Positions 52,681-60,573 of a DNA stretch of 64,000 bases are shown piece by piece. The stretch lies in assembly GCF_042648405.1 (NCBI RefSeq), contig NZ_JBHRXV010000010.1, positions 62,001-126,000 on the forward strand, in the 5' to 3' direction. The notes below the pieces were generated by a model. It searched no databases. It saw nothing but the letters and a program-made list of their open reading frames with translations, and was not told where the DNA came from. The number at the start of each line of letters is the position of its first letter. Positions within the stretch are counted from its first letter, which is position 1. The position numbers and the translations under genes are program-made. The stretch is from Sphingoaurantiacus capsulatus. Lineage in GTDB: Bacteria > Pseudomonadota > Alphaproteobacteria > Sphingomonadales > Sphingomonadaceae.

Positions 52681-53628
52681 TCAGCTTCCAACGACGAAGC
52701 AGTTGCGTCCGACCGTCTGCAGCTTGCCGCAGAGGCGCTGGGCGTCGCCCTTGCTGGCGAACGGCCCCAGCTGAAGGCGGATCATCTTGCCCGCTTCGGC
52801 ATAGGTCGGCTCGGCCCCGGCAACGACCGCGGGCTGGGAATTCTTCAGCGCCGTCCACGCCTCGACCGCCATCCCGCGCTGCGAAAAGGCGCCGAGCTGC
52901 ACGCGCCAGCGGCCGTTGGCAGCGGTCTGGATCGGCGCGGGTGAGGCGGCGGCGGTCTTCACGGCGAGCGGGCTGCTCTCCGTCGGGGCCGGCATCGGCG
53001 CGCGCGGCGCCGGCGGAGTCGCGGCGGCCACCGCGGTCGCCTCCGCCTCGGCGATCGGCGGCGGGGCGGCGAAGGTCTTGGCGATTTCCTCGCCCTTGGC
53101 GCGGTCGTTCGTCGAGATATTGGCGTTCATCGTCGCCAGCGCGGTGGTCGACTGCGGCACGCCGCCGTTGTTGGCGCGCAGCATATAGGCATAGGCGAGC
53201 GGCCAGTTCTTGGCAGCGGCCTCGCCGTTGAAGTGGGCGACGCCGAGCACATATTGCGCGCGTGCCTGACCCGCTTTCGCCGCCTGCTCGAGCCAGCGCA
53301 TGCCTTCGGTCTTGGTATCGGCGGCGGTATAGAGGGTGATGCCGAGCTTCTCCTGCGCCGGCGGGTGGCCGCGCGTCGCGGCCTTGCGATAATAGTCGAG
53401 CGCGATGTTCTCGTTCTTGGCGACGCCGCGGCCGAGCTTATAGGCTTGGCCGAGGTTGAACAGCGCATCGGCATCGCCGCGCGCCGCGAACGGCATCCAT
53501 TCGGCGACGGCGCCCTTGTGGTCGCCCGCGTGCCATTTTTCGACGCCTTCCTTGACGCCGGCCATCGCCGGCGTGGCGATCAGGATGGCCGCTGCCCCCA
53601 GCGACGCAATCCAGCTCTTGTTGCGCAT
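52681..53628 (-). CDS. exported Sel1-repeat and SPOR-domain protein
   Basis: 315 residues from ATG 53628, which gives a signal peptide (MRNKSWIASLGAAAILIATP, ending AMAG); an upstream ATG at 53748 would hide it. Sel1/TPR-like repeats occupy about 25-165 (ALFNLGQAYKLGRGVAKNEN, AQYVLGVAHFNGEAAAK). A Pro/Ala-rich linker leads to a C-terminal SPOR domain (RWRVQLGAFSQRGMAVEAW, IRLQLGPFASKGDAQRLCGK) that binds denuded septal peptidoglycan. Probably a periplasmic cell-envelope or division factor. Divergent from the ParA gene. Confidence 0.85.
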   Translation of the reverse strand: MRNKSWIASLGAAAILIATPAMAGVKEGVEKWHAGDHKGAVAEWMPFAARGDADALFNLGQAYKLGRGVAKNENIALDYYRKAATRGHPPAQEKLGITLYTAADTKTEGMRWLEQAAKAGQARAQYVLGVAHFNGEAAAKNWPLAYAYMLRANNGGVPQSTTALATMNANISTNDRAKGEEIAKTFAAPPPIAEAEATAVAAATPPAPRAPMPAPTESSPLAVKTAAASPAPIQTAANGRWRVQLGAFSQRGMAVEAWTALKNSQPAVVAGAEPTYAEAGKMIRLQLGPFASKGDAQRLCGKLQTVGRNCFVVGS

Positions 53629-53932
53629 GTCCCCCGAAGTCCCCTCGAACGCACCGTCTACATAAAGGCGGCGAGCCTTAGCAGATTTTGCCGCCTGCCG
53701 CATGAACATGATGGGCGTATGGCCTGCGAACGCCACGATTTGCCGCACATTCGCGGCGGCCGGTCGAAGGCGAAAAATAGATCGCTCAGCTTGTTATTTC
53801 AAGTGCAAGACTTTGAAAAGACAAGGGGAAGAGGCATTTCGGCTCTTTAACCTTCATGAATCTTTACGGATTCTTAGGACGGGCCGTGCGACTCCGTCAG
53901 CGGGGAAATTCGTAGACTTGGGGTTTGCGGAC
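53629..53932. promoter_or_regulatory. promoter region between SPOR protein and ParA, with two GANTC sites
   Basis: About 300 nt without a gene. Near the ParA end it contains TTAACC (53847-53852), a CtrA-like half-site, and two CcrM-type methylation sites, GAATC (53858-53862) and GATTC (53869-53873), spaced 11 bp. The two sites also form an inverted GAATC/GATTC pair. The arrangement suggests cell-cycle timed expression of the ParA operon. No clear -35/-10 pair was found. Confidence 0.4.
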
Positions 53933-54649
53933 ATGCGCGTTCTCGCACTGGCGTCGCAGAAGGGCGGGTCCGGAAAGACCACCCTCAGCGGCCATCTCGC
54001 CGTTCAGGCGCAACTCGCCGGCGCCGGGCCGGTGGTGCTCATCGACATCGATCCGCAAGGCTCGCTCGCCGACTGGTGGAACGAACGCGCGGCCGACGTG
54101 CCGGCGTTCGCGCAGACCAGTGTCGCGCGGCTGGTCGCCGACCTCGACGCGCTGCGCGCCGAAGGGTTCAAGCTGGCGGTGATCGATACGCCGCCGGCGA
54201 TCACGATGGCGATTCAGAGCGTGATCGCGGTGGCCGAACTGGTCGTCATCCCGACACGGCCGAGCCCGCACGATCTGCGCGCCGCCGGCGCCACGGTCGA
54301 TATCTGCGAGCGGGCGGGGAAGCCTTTGGTGTTCTGCATCAACGCCGCGACGCCCAAGGCGCGCATCACCCATGAGGCCGCCGTCGCGCTGTCGCAGCAT
54401 GGCACTGTCGCGCCGGTGACCATCCATCAGCGCACCGATTTCGCGGCTTCGATGATCGACGGGCGAACGGTCATGGAGACCGACCCGAACGGCAAGTCGG
54501 CCGCCGAAGTGGCGGGCCTCTGGACCTATATCGCCGACCGGCTGGAGCGGAACTTCCGCCGCACCGTGTTCAACGTGCCCGGCACGATGGCGGCGTCCGC
54601 GCCGCGGCTCGGCGTTGCCGGCGGCTTCGGCCGCAAGGCCGTTGGGTGA
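53933..54649 (+). CDS. ParA/MinD-family ATPase
   Basis: 238 residues. Deviant Walker A KGGSGKTT (10-17) with SQKGGSGKTTLSGH, switch motif LIDIDPQGSLADWW, and DTPPA for Walker B. The length and lack of an N-terminal HTH place it with small ParA/MipZ-like orphan ATPases, not plasmid ParA with its own repressor domain. It presumably positions cargo along the nucleoid. It is followed 11 nt later by an RHH-like protein and then by a SPOR lipoprotein, forming one operon. Confidence 0.87.
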   Translation: MRVLALASQKGGSGKTTLSGHLAVQAQLAGAGPVVLIDIDPQGSLADWWNERAADVPAFAQTSVARLVADLDALRAEGFKLAVIDTPPAITMAIQSVIAVAELVVIPTRPSPHDLRAAGATVDICERAGKPLVFCINAATPKARITHEAAVALSQHGTVAPVTIHQRTDFAASMIDGRTVMETDPNGKSAAEVAGLWTYIADRLERNFRRTVFNVPGTMAASAPRLGVAGGFGRKAVG

Positions 54650-54660
54650 AAGGCAGCGAC

Positions 54661-55098
54661 ATGCGTGAAGCCCGATCCGTCGCGTCACTGACCGGCAACC
54701 TGCTCGCCCGCAAGGGCGGCGCGCGCCCGGCGATGCGCCCGCAAATCTTCAACGCCGAGGAGGATCTCGGCTGGAACGACATGGGAGAAGCGGGCGGCGA
54801 GCCTAAGCCCGATCCGTCGCCGAAGCTGGTGCCGATCGCCTTCGGCCAGCCGGTCGCCGACGAGGTGCCGCCGCCCGCAGTGGTGCAGCAACAGGCCGCG
54901 CTCATCGAAAGTTTCGCCGAGCCGAAGCCGCGCGCGGCAGCGGGCGCACATGGCAAGTCGGCCTTCACCCTGCGGCTCGACGAGGAGCGTCATCTGCGCC
55001 TGCGGCTGATGGGGGCGCATCGTCACCGGTCGAGCCAGTCGCTGGTGATCGAGGCGCTCGACCGGCTGCTCGACGAATTCGAGCAGGGGCGGGCGTAG
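54661..55098 (+). CDS. probable ribbon-helix-helix DNA-binding partner of ParA
   Basis: 145 residues from ATG 54661 (AAAGGCAG upstream). The N-terminal two-thirds is low-complexity and likely disordered, as in ParG-type partners that stimulate ParA with a flexible tail. Residues about 105-143 (KSAFTLRLDEERHLRLRLMG then HRSSQSLVIEALDRLLDE) predict a strand followed by two helices, the ribbon-helix-helix pattern. The family is not recognised by name. It starts 11 nt after ParA; the SPOR lipoprotein starts 2 nt after its stop. Confidence 0.65.
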   Translation: MREARSVASLTGNLLARKGGARPAMRPQIFNAEEDLGWNDMGEAGGEPKPDPSPKLVPIAFGQPVADEVPPPAVVQQQAALIESFAEPKPRAAAGAHGKSAFTLRLDEERHLRLRLMGAHRHRSSQSLVIEALDRLLDEFEQGRA

Positions 55099-55100
55099 CC

Positions 55101-56222
55101 ATGGCAATCAAAGCGATCCAGGCGCTGCTGCTGGTGGCGACCGCACTGACCGCGGCGGGCTGTCAGCAGGGCGCCGCCACCAAGGCGATGAACGCGCAGC
55201 CGTCGCGTGGCGCTGCGGTGCTGCAGGCGCAGGTCCAGGCCGCTGCCGAGCAGCAGATGCGCGGCGCCGGCATCGCGATGGCCGAGGCGAAGGTCGAAGT
55301 CGCGCCTGCCGATATCGAGGCGCGGCGGACGCTGGCGCAGGTCTATCTCGCTTCTGGCCGTTTCCGCTCGGCGGCGCAGGCCTATGACGATGCGCTCGGT
55401 CTGGCGCCGGGCGACAGCGCGCTGCGGCTGAAGAAGGCGCTGGCGCTGCTGGCGCAGGGCAATGCGGTGGCGGCGGTCGGCGAGCTCGACCGTATCGCGT
55501 CGCTGCCCGACGCCGGCCTGGCCTATGCGCTGGCCGGGCAGACCGCGCGTGGTGTCGAACTGCTGGAAGCGGCGGCGCGGGGCGCCGAGGCTTCCCCGCG
55601 CATCCGGCAGAATCTCGCGCTCGCTTATGCGCTCGACGGGCAATGGGCGCGCGCCCGCGTCGTCGCCGCGCAGGATCTCGACCCGCAGGCGGTGGAAGGA
55701 CGGATGCGCCACTGGGCGCTGCTCGCCTCGACCGCCGATCCGGCGGCGCAGACCGCCGGCCTGCTGGCGGTGACGCCCGACGGCGGCGACCCCGGTCGGC
55801 CGATCGGCCTTGCCTATGTCGCGCCGATGGCGGCGCCGGCGGTGCAGGTTGCCGACGTGGCGGCTCCGCCGACCCTCACGACGAGCCCCCCTGTGCAAGT
55901 GGCGTTGCGTAAAGCCAGCCTGTCCGTGCCCACCCCGGCGCCGGCCCGGCAATGGGTCGTCCAGCTCGGCGCCTACGACACGCCCGAGCTGGTCGACAGC
56001 AACTGGGCAACCCTCCAGCGCCGCGTCGGCGACCTGCTCGACGGCCGCGCGCCGTCGCGCAGCGAGAAGATGGTGGGGGAGAAGCGCTACTACCGCCTGT
56101 CGGTCGCCGGCTTCAGCCAACGCGGCGCCGCGATCGACCTCTGCGAGGCGTTGCAGGCGCGGCAGAAGGATTGCTTCGTGCGCCGGGTCGGCCCGGCGGT
56201 GCCGCAGCCGACCCGGGCTTAG
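55101..56222 (+). CDS. TPR and SPOR-domain lipoprotein
   Basis: 373 residues. Lipoprotein signal MAIKAIQALLLVATALTAAG-C (lipobox AAGC), a Gln/Ala-rich helix, TPR-like repeats (about 72-200: RRTLAQVYLASGRFRSAAQA), a Pro-rich linker and a C-terminal SPOR domain (QWVVQLGAYDTPELVDSNWA, YYRLSVAGFSQRGAAIDLCE). The SPOR ending resembles that of the exported protein at 52681-53628, suggesting paralogy. It is probably anchored in the outer membrane and targeted to the septum. Third gene of the ParA operon. Confidence 0.85.
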   Translation: MAIKAIQALLLVATALTAAGCQQGAATKAMNAQPSRGAAVLQAQVQAAAEQQMRGAGIAMAEAKVEVAPADIEARRTLAQVYLASGRFRSAAQAYDDALGLAPGDSALRLKKALALLAQGNAVAAVGELDRIASLPDAGLAYALAGQTARGVELLEAAARGAEASPRIRQNLALAYALDGQWARARVVAAQDLDPQAVEGRMRHWALLASTADPAAQTAGLLAVTPDGGDPGRPIGLAYVAPMAAPAVQVADVAAPPTLTTSPPVQVALRKASLSVPTPAPARQWVVQLGAYDTPELVDSNWATLQRRVGDLLDGRAPSRSEKMVGEKRYYRLSVAGFSQRGAAIDLCEALQARQKDCFVRRVGPAVPQPTRA

Positions 56223-56225
56223 GCG

Positions 56226-56714
56226 TCAGGCCTTGCCGTCGAACGCCGCCTGAAGCGCGGCGAGGTCGAGCTTGACCATCTTCAGCATGGCGTCGGCCGC
56301 GCGCTTGGCGGCCGCGCGGTCAGGGCTCGCCATCATGTCGTTGAGCGCGACCGGTACGACCTGCCAGCAGACGCCGAACTTGTCCTTCAGCCAGCCGCAT
56401 TGCTCGGTGGTGCCGCCCGCCGACAGGAAGCCGTCCCAATAATGGTCGATCTCCGCCTGGTCGGCGCAGTTGATGGTGAACGAGATGGCGTGGTTGAACG
56501 GATCGAGCGGACCCGCCGACATTGCGGTGAACGACTGGCCGTCGAGGGTGAACTCGACGACGACGACCGACCCGGGCGGGCCGCTCGGCGTGTCGGTCGG
56601 CATCGTCGTCGTCCGGTCGATGCGCGAGTTGGGAAACAGCGAAACATAGAGTTTCGCTGCCTCCTCGGCCTCCTTCGCGTACCAGAAGGAGGGGCTGATC
56701 TTCGCGATGCTCAC
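56226..56714 (-). CDS. VOC/PhnB-like family protein
   Basis: 162 residues from GTG 56714, overlapping the DUF1428 stop (GTGA). PhnB-like 3-demethylubiquinone-methyltransferase-type glyoxalase fold: ISPSFWYAKEAEEAAKLYVS then NSRIDRTTTMP, FNHAISFTINCADQAEIDHY and CGWLKDKFGVCWQVVP. Despite the family name, methyltransferase activity is not expected; these are VOC proteins of unknown substrate. Last gene of a run of five on this strand. Confidence 0.85.
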   Translation of the reverse strand: MSIAKISPSFWYAKEAEEAAKLYVSLFPNSRIDRTTTMPTDTPSGPPGSVVVVEFTLDGQSFTAMSAGPLDPFNHAISFTINCADQAEIDHYWDGFLSAGGTTEQCGWLKDKFGVCWQVVPVALNDMMASPDRAAAKRAADAMLKMVKLDLAALQAAFDGKA

Positions 56715-57067
56715 GCCTTCTCGCCGTGGTCGACGATCGGCTCGAAGGCGCCGAAGATCAGGCGCTGTCCGTCGAACGGCATGTCGCTGCCGCTCATGCG
56801 CTCGTCGTTCATGATCTTTTCTTGGGCCGCGTCGCGCGCTTCCTTCGACGGGTAGACCACCCACGAGAACACGACATTCTCATCGGCCTCGGCCTTCACG
56901 GCGCGCTTGAAGTCGGTGACCTTGCCGTCGGGAATATTGTCGCCCCAGCATTCGACGACGCGCAGCGCGCCATGCTCGATGAAGATCGGCGCCGCCTTGG
57001 CGGCCAGCGCGCGATAGGCCTCGCGGTTGCCGTTGGGCACCGGAATCAGAAAGCCGTCGATATACAT
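56711..57067 (-). CDS. DUF1428 domain-containing protein
   Basis: 118 residues. MYIDGFLIPVPNGNREAYRA, EHGALRVVECWGDNIPDGKV and the C-terminal MPFDGQRLIFGAFEPIVD are typical of DUF1428, a dimeric alpha-beta barrel family (YbaA-like). Function unknown; co-occurrence with VOC proteins suggests a role with small reactive metabolites. Coupled to the downstream PhnB-like gene by a 4-nt overlap. Confidence 0.9.
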   Translation of the reverse strand: MYIDGFLIPVPNGNREAYRALAAKAAPIFIEHGALRVVECWGDNIPDGKVTDFKRAVKAEADENVVFSWVVYPSKEARDAAQEKIMNDERMSGSDMPFDGQRLIFGAFEPIVDHGEKA

Positions 57068-57077
57068 ATCTCTCTCC

Positions 57078-57725
57078 TCAGGCTGCTTCTTTGAAATCGC
57101 CGAGCTGCGCGGCGAGCGCGCGCTGGAAGGCGGGGCGCGCCTCGCAGCGGTGCTGATAGGCGGTCAGCACGGGGTAGTCGTTCAGGATCGAGGTCTGGCG
57201 CAGGTTGCGCAGCACCGTCGACATCATCAGGTCGCCGGCGGTGAAGCGGTCCTCGAGCCAGTCGCGGCCGTTCAGCTGCGCGGACAGTTCGCCGAGGCGC
57301 TGGCGCAGCTCTTCCTCGACCTGCGGGCGGCGTTCCTTCGTCCAGTCCTCGCCTTCGTGGAACAGGTCGGTCTCGGCGAGTTGCGACACGCCCGGTTCGA
57401 TGCTGTTCAGCGCGGCGAAGATCCAGGTGAGCGCGCGGGCGCGGCCGGCTTCGTCGCGCGGCATCAGCGCCTCGCTGCCGAGCGCGATGTGCGTGACGAT
57501 CGCGCCGGATTCGAACATCCGCACCTGGCCGTCGTCATAGGCCGGCACCTGTCCGAACGGCTGCCACTGGCGATACGCCGGGCCCTTCGACTCCTCGAAG
57601 TTCTTCAGGTCGCTGTCATAGGCGATGCCCGCCTCTTCCAGCGCCCAGCGGACGCGCAGGTCACGAACGAGGCCGCGGGCGAAGTCCGGCACCCAGTCGA
57701 AGGCCGATACGCAAGGGCCACTCAT
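57078..57725 (-). CDS. glutathione S-transferase family protein
   Basis: 215 residues from ATG 57725, overlapping the upstream VOC stop by a shared ATGA; a GTG at 57728 is an alternative. The N-terminal thioredoxin-like domain is atypical (LVRDLRVRWALEEAGIAYDS, GQVPAYDDGQVRMFESGAIV with Glu-Ser for glutathione gamma-Glu binding) and the C-terminal helical domain is complete (FTAGDLMMSTVLRNL). Embedded in a VOC/DUF1428 cluster, it may share substrates with the glyoxalase-like proteins. Confidence 0.85.
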   Translation of the reverse strand: MSGPCVSAFDWVPDFARGLVRDLRVRWALEEAGIAYDSDLKNFEESKGPAYRQWQPFGQVPAYDDGQVRMFESGAIVTHIALGSEALMPRDEAGRARALTWIFAALNSIEPGVSQLAETDLFHEGEDWTKERRPQVEEELRQRLGELSAQLNGRDWLEDRFTAGDLMMSTVLRNLRQTSILNDYPVLTAYQHRCEARPAFQRALAAQLGDFKEAA

Positions 57726-58147
57726 CACGCGTCCTTTTTGATCGGGGCGCCGATCGACCAGGTGTGGCCGAACGGGTCCTGCACATTGCCGTAGCGGTCG
57801 CCCCAGAACTGGTCCTCGAGCGGCATGGTCACCGTCGCGCCGGCGGCGACCGCGCGCTCGAACCAGCGGTCGGCGTCGTCGACTTCCAGATGCAGAGTCA
57901 CCGCGGTCGGCGCGCCGGTCGGGCCGCCGGTATATTCAGGGAAATCGTCGTGCATCATCAGCGAGCCGCCGTTGATGCGGACGTGGGCGTGCATCAGCCG
58001 CTTGCCATCGTCGGCGGGCATGCGCATCGCCTCCTCGGCGCCGAATGCCTTCACATAGAAGTCGATCGCCTCTGCGGCACGGCCGTCGCGGATGGTGATG
58101 TGCGGGGTGATGCCCGTCAGCGGGCCTTGCTGTGCATGATCGGTCAT
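57725..58147 (-). CDS. VOC family protein (glyoxalase/bleomycin-resistance fold, PhnB type)
   Basis: 140 residues: TPHITIRDGRAAEAIDFYVK, AFGAEEAMRMPADDGKRLMH, MMHDDFPEY, AVTLHLEVDDADRWFERAV and a C-terminal FWGDRYGNVQDPFGHTWSI. Metal-site residues (His, Glu) typical of VOC enzymes are present in HITI and FGHTW contexts. Substrate unknown. Its stop overlaps the GST start. Confidence 0.88.
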   Translation of the reverse strand: MTDHAQQGPLTGITPHITIRDGRAAEAIDFYVKAFGAEEAMRMPADDGKRLMHAHVRINGGSLMMHDDFPEYTGGPTGAPTAVTLHLEVDDADRWFERAVAAGATVTMPLEDQFWGDRYGNVQDPFGHTWSIGAPIKKDA

Positions 58148-58172
58148 CTCGTCTCTCCCAGGGATTGGCGGT

Positions 58173-58601
58173 TCAGGCTTCGACGGCCGGCGGGCCGTTT
58201 TCGGCGGCGACGGGGTCCATCCACATCACTTCCCAGATGTGACCATCGGGGTCCTCGACGCTGCGCGAGTACATGAAGCCATAGTCCTGCGTGGTCGCGG
58301 CATCGGCGCGCCCGCCGGCGCCGCCGGCCTTTTCGACCACCGCGTCGACCTCGCTGCGGCTGTCGACCGAGAAGCAGTTGATCACCTCGCAGCTGGTCCT
58401 CGCGTCGGAAATCGCCTTCGCGTTGAACTGCCGGAACTTGTCGTGGGTCAGCAGCATGATGCCGATCACGTCGGACAGCATCATCGCGGCCCCGGTCTCG
58501 TCGGTGAACTTCGGCTCGTTGGTCGCGCCGAGCGCCTCATAGAAGGCTCGCGACTTGGCGAGGTCGGCCACCGGCAGGTTCACGAAGATCATCTTGGGCA
58601 T
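58173..58601 (-). CDS. VOC family protein, lactoylglutathione-lyase-like
   Basis: 142 residues: KMIFVNLPVADLAKSRAFYE, ALGATNEPKFTDETGAAMML and the C-terminal SVEDPDGHIWEVMWMDP. The length and DPDGHIWEVMWMDP ending match the YaeR/PhnB-like extradiol/glyoxalase group common in proteobacteria. First gene of the minus-strand VOC/GST cluster and divergent from the HxlR regulator, which probably controls it. Confidence 0.88.
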   Translation of the reverse strand: MPKMIFVNLPVADLAKSRAFYEALGATNEPKFTDETGAAMMLSDVIGIMLLTHDKFRQFNAKAISDARTSCEVINCFSVDSRSEVDAVVEKAGGAGGRADAATTQDYGFMYSRSVEDPDGHIWEVMWMDPVAAENGPPAVEA

Positions 58602-58629
58602 CGCTTAGGCTTTCTGTGCCGAATCGGAT

Positions 58630-58658
58630 TTGACGATGATGCCGCCGTTAGTTATAAA
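58630..58658 (+). promoter_or_regulatory. promoter of the HxlR-family regulator
   Basis: TTGACG (58630-58635), a 17-nt spacer, then TATAAA (58653-58658): one of the best sigma-70 promoters in the window. The predicted transcription start (about 58665) is 0-2 nt from the ATG at 58667 and no Shine-Dalgarno precedes it, so the mRNA is probably leaderless. It lies in the 65-nt region shared with the divergent VOC cluster. Confidence 0.65.
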
Positions 58659-58666
58659 AAACAACC

Positions 58667-59359
58667 ATGGAGTTAGAAAAAGTAACCAAAGGCGACAAGC
58701 GACGCTACGACGATGCCTGCGGCACGGCACATGCGCTCGACCTCATCGGGGAGCGCTGGGCCCTGCTGGTAATGCGTGAACTTATGTTGGGGCCGAAAAG
58801 GTTCGGTGACATCCGCGCCGGGCTGCCCGGAATCAGCGCCAATGTGCTGACGCAGCGGCTGGAGGGGCTGGAAGCGGCCAATGTGTTGACCCGCCGCCGC
58901 CTGCCGCCGCCGGCCAGCGCGCAGGTCTATGAGCTGACGCCCTGGGGCTATGAGGCGGAGGTGATCCTGCAGGTGATGGGCCGCTGGGCGGCGCGGTCAC
59001 CGCAGCACGACCCGACGATGCCACTGAGCGCCACGTCGCTGTTCCTGTCGTTCCGCACCATGCTGAAGCGCGACCTCGCGCAAGGGATCGACGCGAAGAT
59101 CGGCTTCCGCATCGGTGTGGAGGATTTCCTCGCCCATCTGCACGACGCCGAAATCGGCGTGCGGCGGGGAACGCTCGACGGCGCCGAGGTGATTTTCGCG
59201 ATGCCGGAAGCGCCGGTGATGGCAGGCGTCGTCTACGGCGGCCAGCCGATCGAGGCGATGGAGGCGGCGGGGCTGCTGACCGTCACCGGCGACCGGAAGC
59301 TGGCGGCCGACTTCATCACGCTGTTCGAGCTGCCGCCGAAGGCGGTCATCACCGCCTAG
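58667..59359 (+). CDS. HxlR-family regulator with C-terminal SCP2-like domain
   Basis: 230 residues. The HxlR-type winged HTH (about 15-105) has CGTAHALDLIGERWALLVMR, ELMLGPKRFGDIRAGLPGIS, NVLTQRLEGLEAANVLTRR and VYELTPWGYE. A C-terminal extension of about 115 residues resembles the SCP2/sterol-carrier fold seen in one HxlR subgroup and may bind a lipophilic effector. Divergently transcribed from the VOC/DUF1428/GST cluster, it is its likely regulator. Its stop shares CTAG with the convergent pyrC' gene. Confidence 0.85.
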   Translation: MELEKVTKGDKRRYDDACGTAHALDLIGERWALLVMRELMLGPKRFGDIRAGLPGISANVLTQRLEGLEAANVLTRRRLPPPASAQVYELTPWGYEAEVILQVMGRWAARSPQHDPTMPLSATSLFLSFRTMLKRDLAQGIDAKIGFRIGVEDFLAHLHDAEIGVRRGTLDGAEVIFAMPEAPVMAGVVYGGQPIEAMEAAGLLTVTGDRKLAADFITLFELPPKAVITA

Positions 59360-60573
59360 CGGAAAATCTCGCCGCCCTTCACCGTCATCAGCACGCGACC
59401 CTGCACCGGCGATCCGTCGAACGGCGTATTGTCGGCGGCGAAGCGGTCGGCGTCGATGCGCCACGGCGCGCCGGGGTCGAACAGCAGCAGGTCGGCGGGC
59501 TCGCCGGCCGCGAGCTTGCCGCCGGGCAGGCTAAAAAGCTGCGCGGGATTGCTGCTGAGCTTGGCCAGCAGGTCGATCAGCGGCAGGCGGCCATCGTGCA
59601 CCGGGGTCAGCGCCAGCGCGAGCAAGGTCTCGGCGCCGACCATGCCGGGGGCGGCGTCGGCGAAGGGGAGGCGCTTGTCCTCCTGCGTGCGCGGATCATG
59701 GCCCGAGGCGATGACGTCGATGGTGCCGTCGGCAAGCGCGGCCAGCACCGCCAGCCGATCGTCCTCGCTGCGCAGCGGCGGCGACATGCGCGCGAAGGTG
59801 CGGTAGCCGAGCGTCGCCTGATCGTTGAGCAGCATGTGCGCCGGGGTCACGCCGCAGGTGACGCGCACCCCGCGCGCCTTGGCGCGGCGGACGATCTCGA
59901 TGCTCTCCGCCGTGGTGACCTGCCGGATATGCAGCCGCGCGCCGGTGGCTTCGGCGAGGCGAACATCGCGCGCGACCGCGAGCGCTTCGGCAAAGGCAGG
60001 GGCAGAGGAGAGGCCGAGCCTTGTGGCGAACTCGCCGGCGGTCGCCACGGCGTCGCCGGCGATGCCGCTGTCTTCGGCATGCGTCACGACGACGAGGTCG
60101 AAGCCGCTGGCATATTGCATCAGCCGGTGCATGACGCCGCTGTCGGCGATCCAGCGGTGGCCGGTGGAAACGCCGGCGGCGCCCGCCAGCTTCATTAGCC
60201 CGATCTCGGCCAGCTCGCTGCCCTCGAGCCCGCGCGTTGCGGCGGCGAAGGGGTGGACCCAGACCTGCGGCTTGCCGATCCGCTGCGCGCGCTCGACCAA
60301 GGCCGGGTCGTCGACCGGCGGCGACTGGTCGGGCATCAGCAGCACGCGAATGATGCCGCCGGCGAGGCAGGCGGCGCCGTCGGCCTTGAACACCCCGGCA
60401 TCGACGAGCGCCGGGGTCAGCACCTTGCCGCCGCAGTCGATGACCTCGGCGCCCTCGGGGACCGCGCCGTCGATCGCCTCGATCTCCCGGTCGCGAACGA
60501 TCAGCGAACCGCTGCGGTCGAGCCCGCTCGCCGGATCGATCAGCCGGGCATTGGTGAAGGCGAGCACGCTCAT
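59356..60573 (-). CDS. pyrC': dihydroorotase-like protein PyrC' (probably noncatalytic)
   Basis: 405 residues with the dihydroorotase fold and C-terminal ending, but the metal motif is lost: where active enzymes have PGLVDLHVH this protein has PALVDAGVF (54-62), and the catalytic region reads IASGHDPRTQEDK rather than IATDHAPH. Such PyrC'/PyrX proteins pair with aspartate transcarbamoylase and are needed for its assembly in some bacteria. It overlaps pyrB by ATGA, fitting a 1:1 complex. A true dihydroorotase must lie elsewhere. Confidence 0.88.
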   Translation of the reverse strand: MSVLAFTNARLIDPASGLDRSGSLIVRDREIEAIDGAVPEGAEVIDCGGKVLTPALVDAGVFKADGAACLAGGIIRVLLMPDQSPPVDDPALVERAQRIGKPQVWVHPFAAATRGLEGSELAEIGLMKLAGAAGVSTGHRWIADSGVMHRLMQYASGFDLVVVTHAEDSGIAGDAVATAGEFATRLGLSSAPAFAEALAVARDVRLAEATGARLHIRQVTTAESIEIVRRAKARGVRVTCGVTPAHMLLNDQATLGYRTFARMSPPLRSEDDRLAVLAALADGTIDVIASGHDPRTQEDKRLPFADAAPGMVGAETLLALALTPVHDGRLPLIDLLAKLSSNPAQLFSLPGGKLAAGEPADLLLFDPGAPWRIDADRFAADNTPFDGSPVQGRVLMTVKGGEIFR

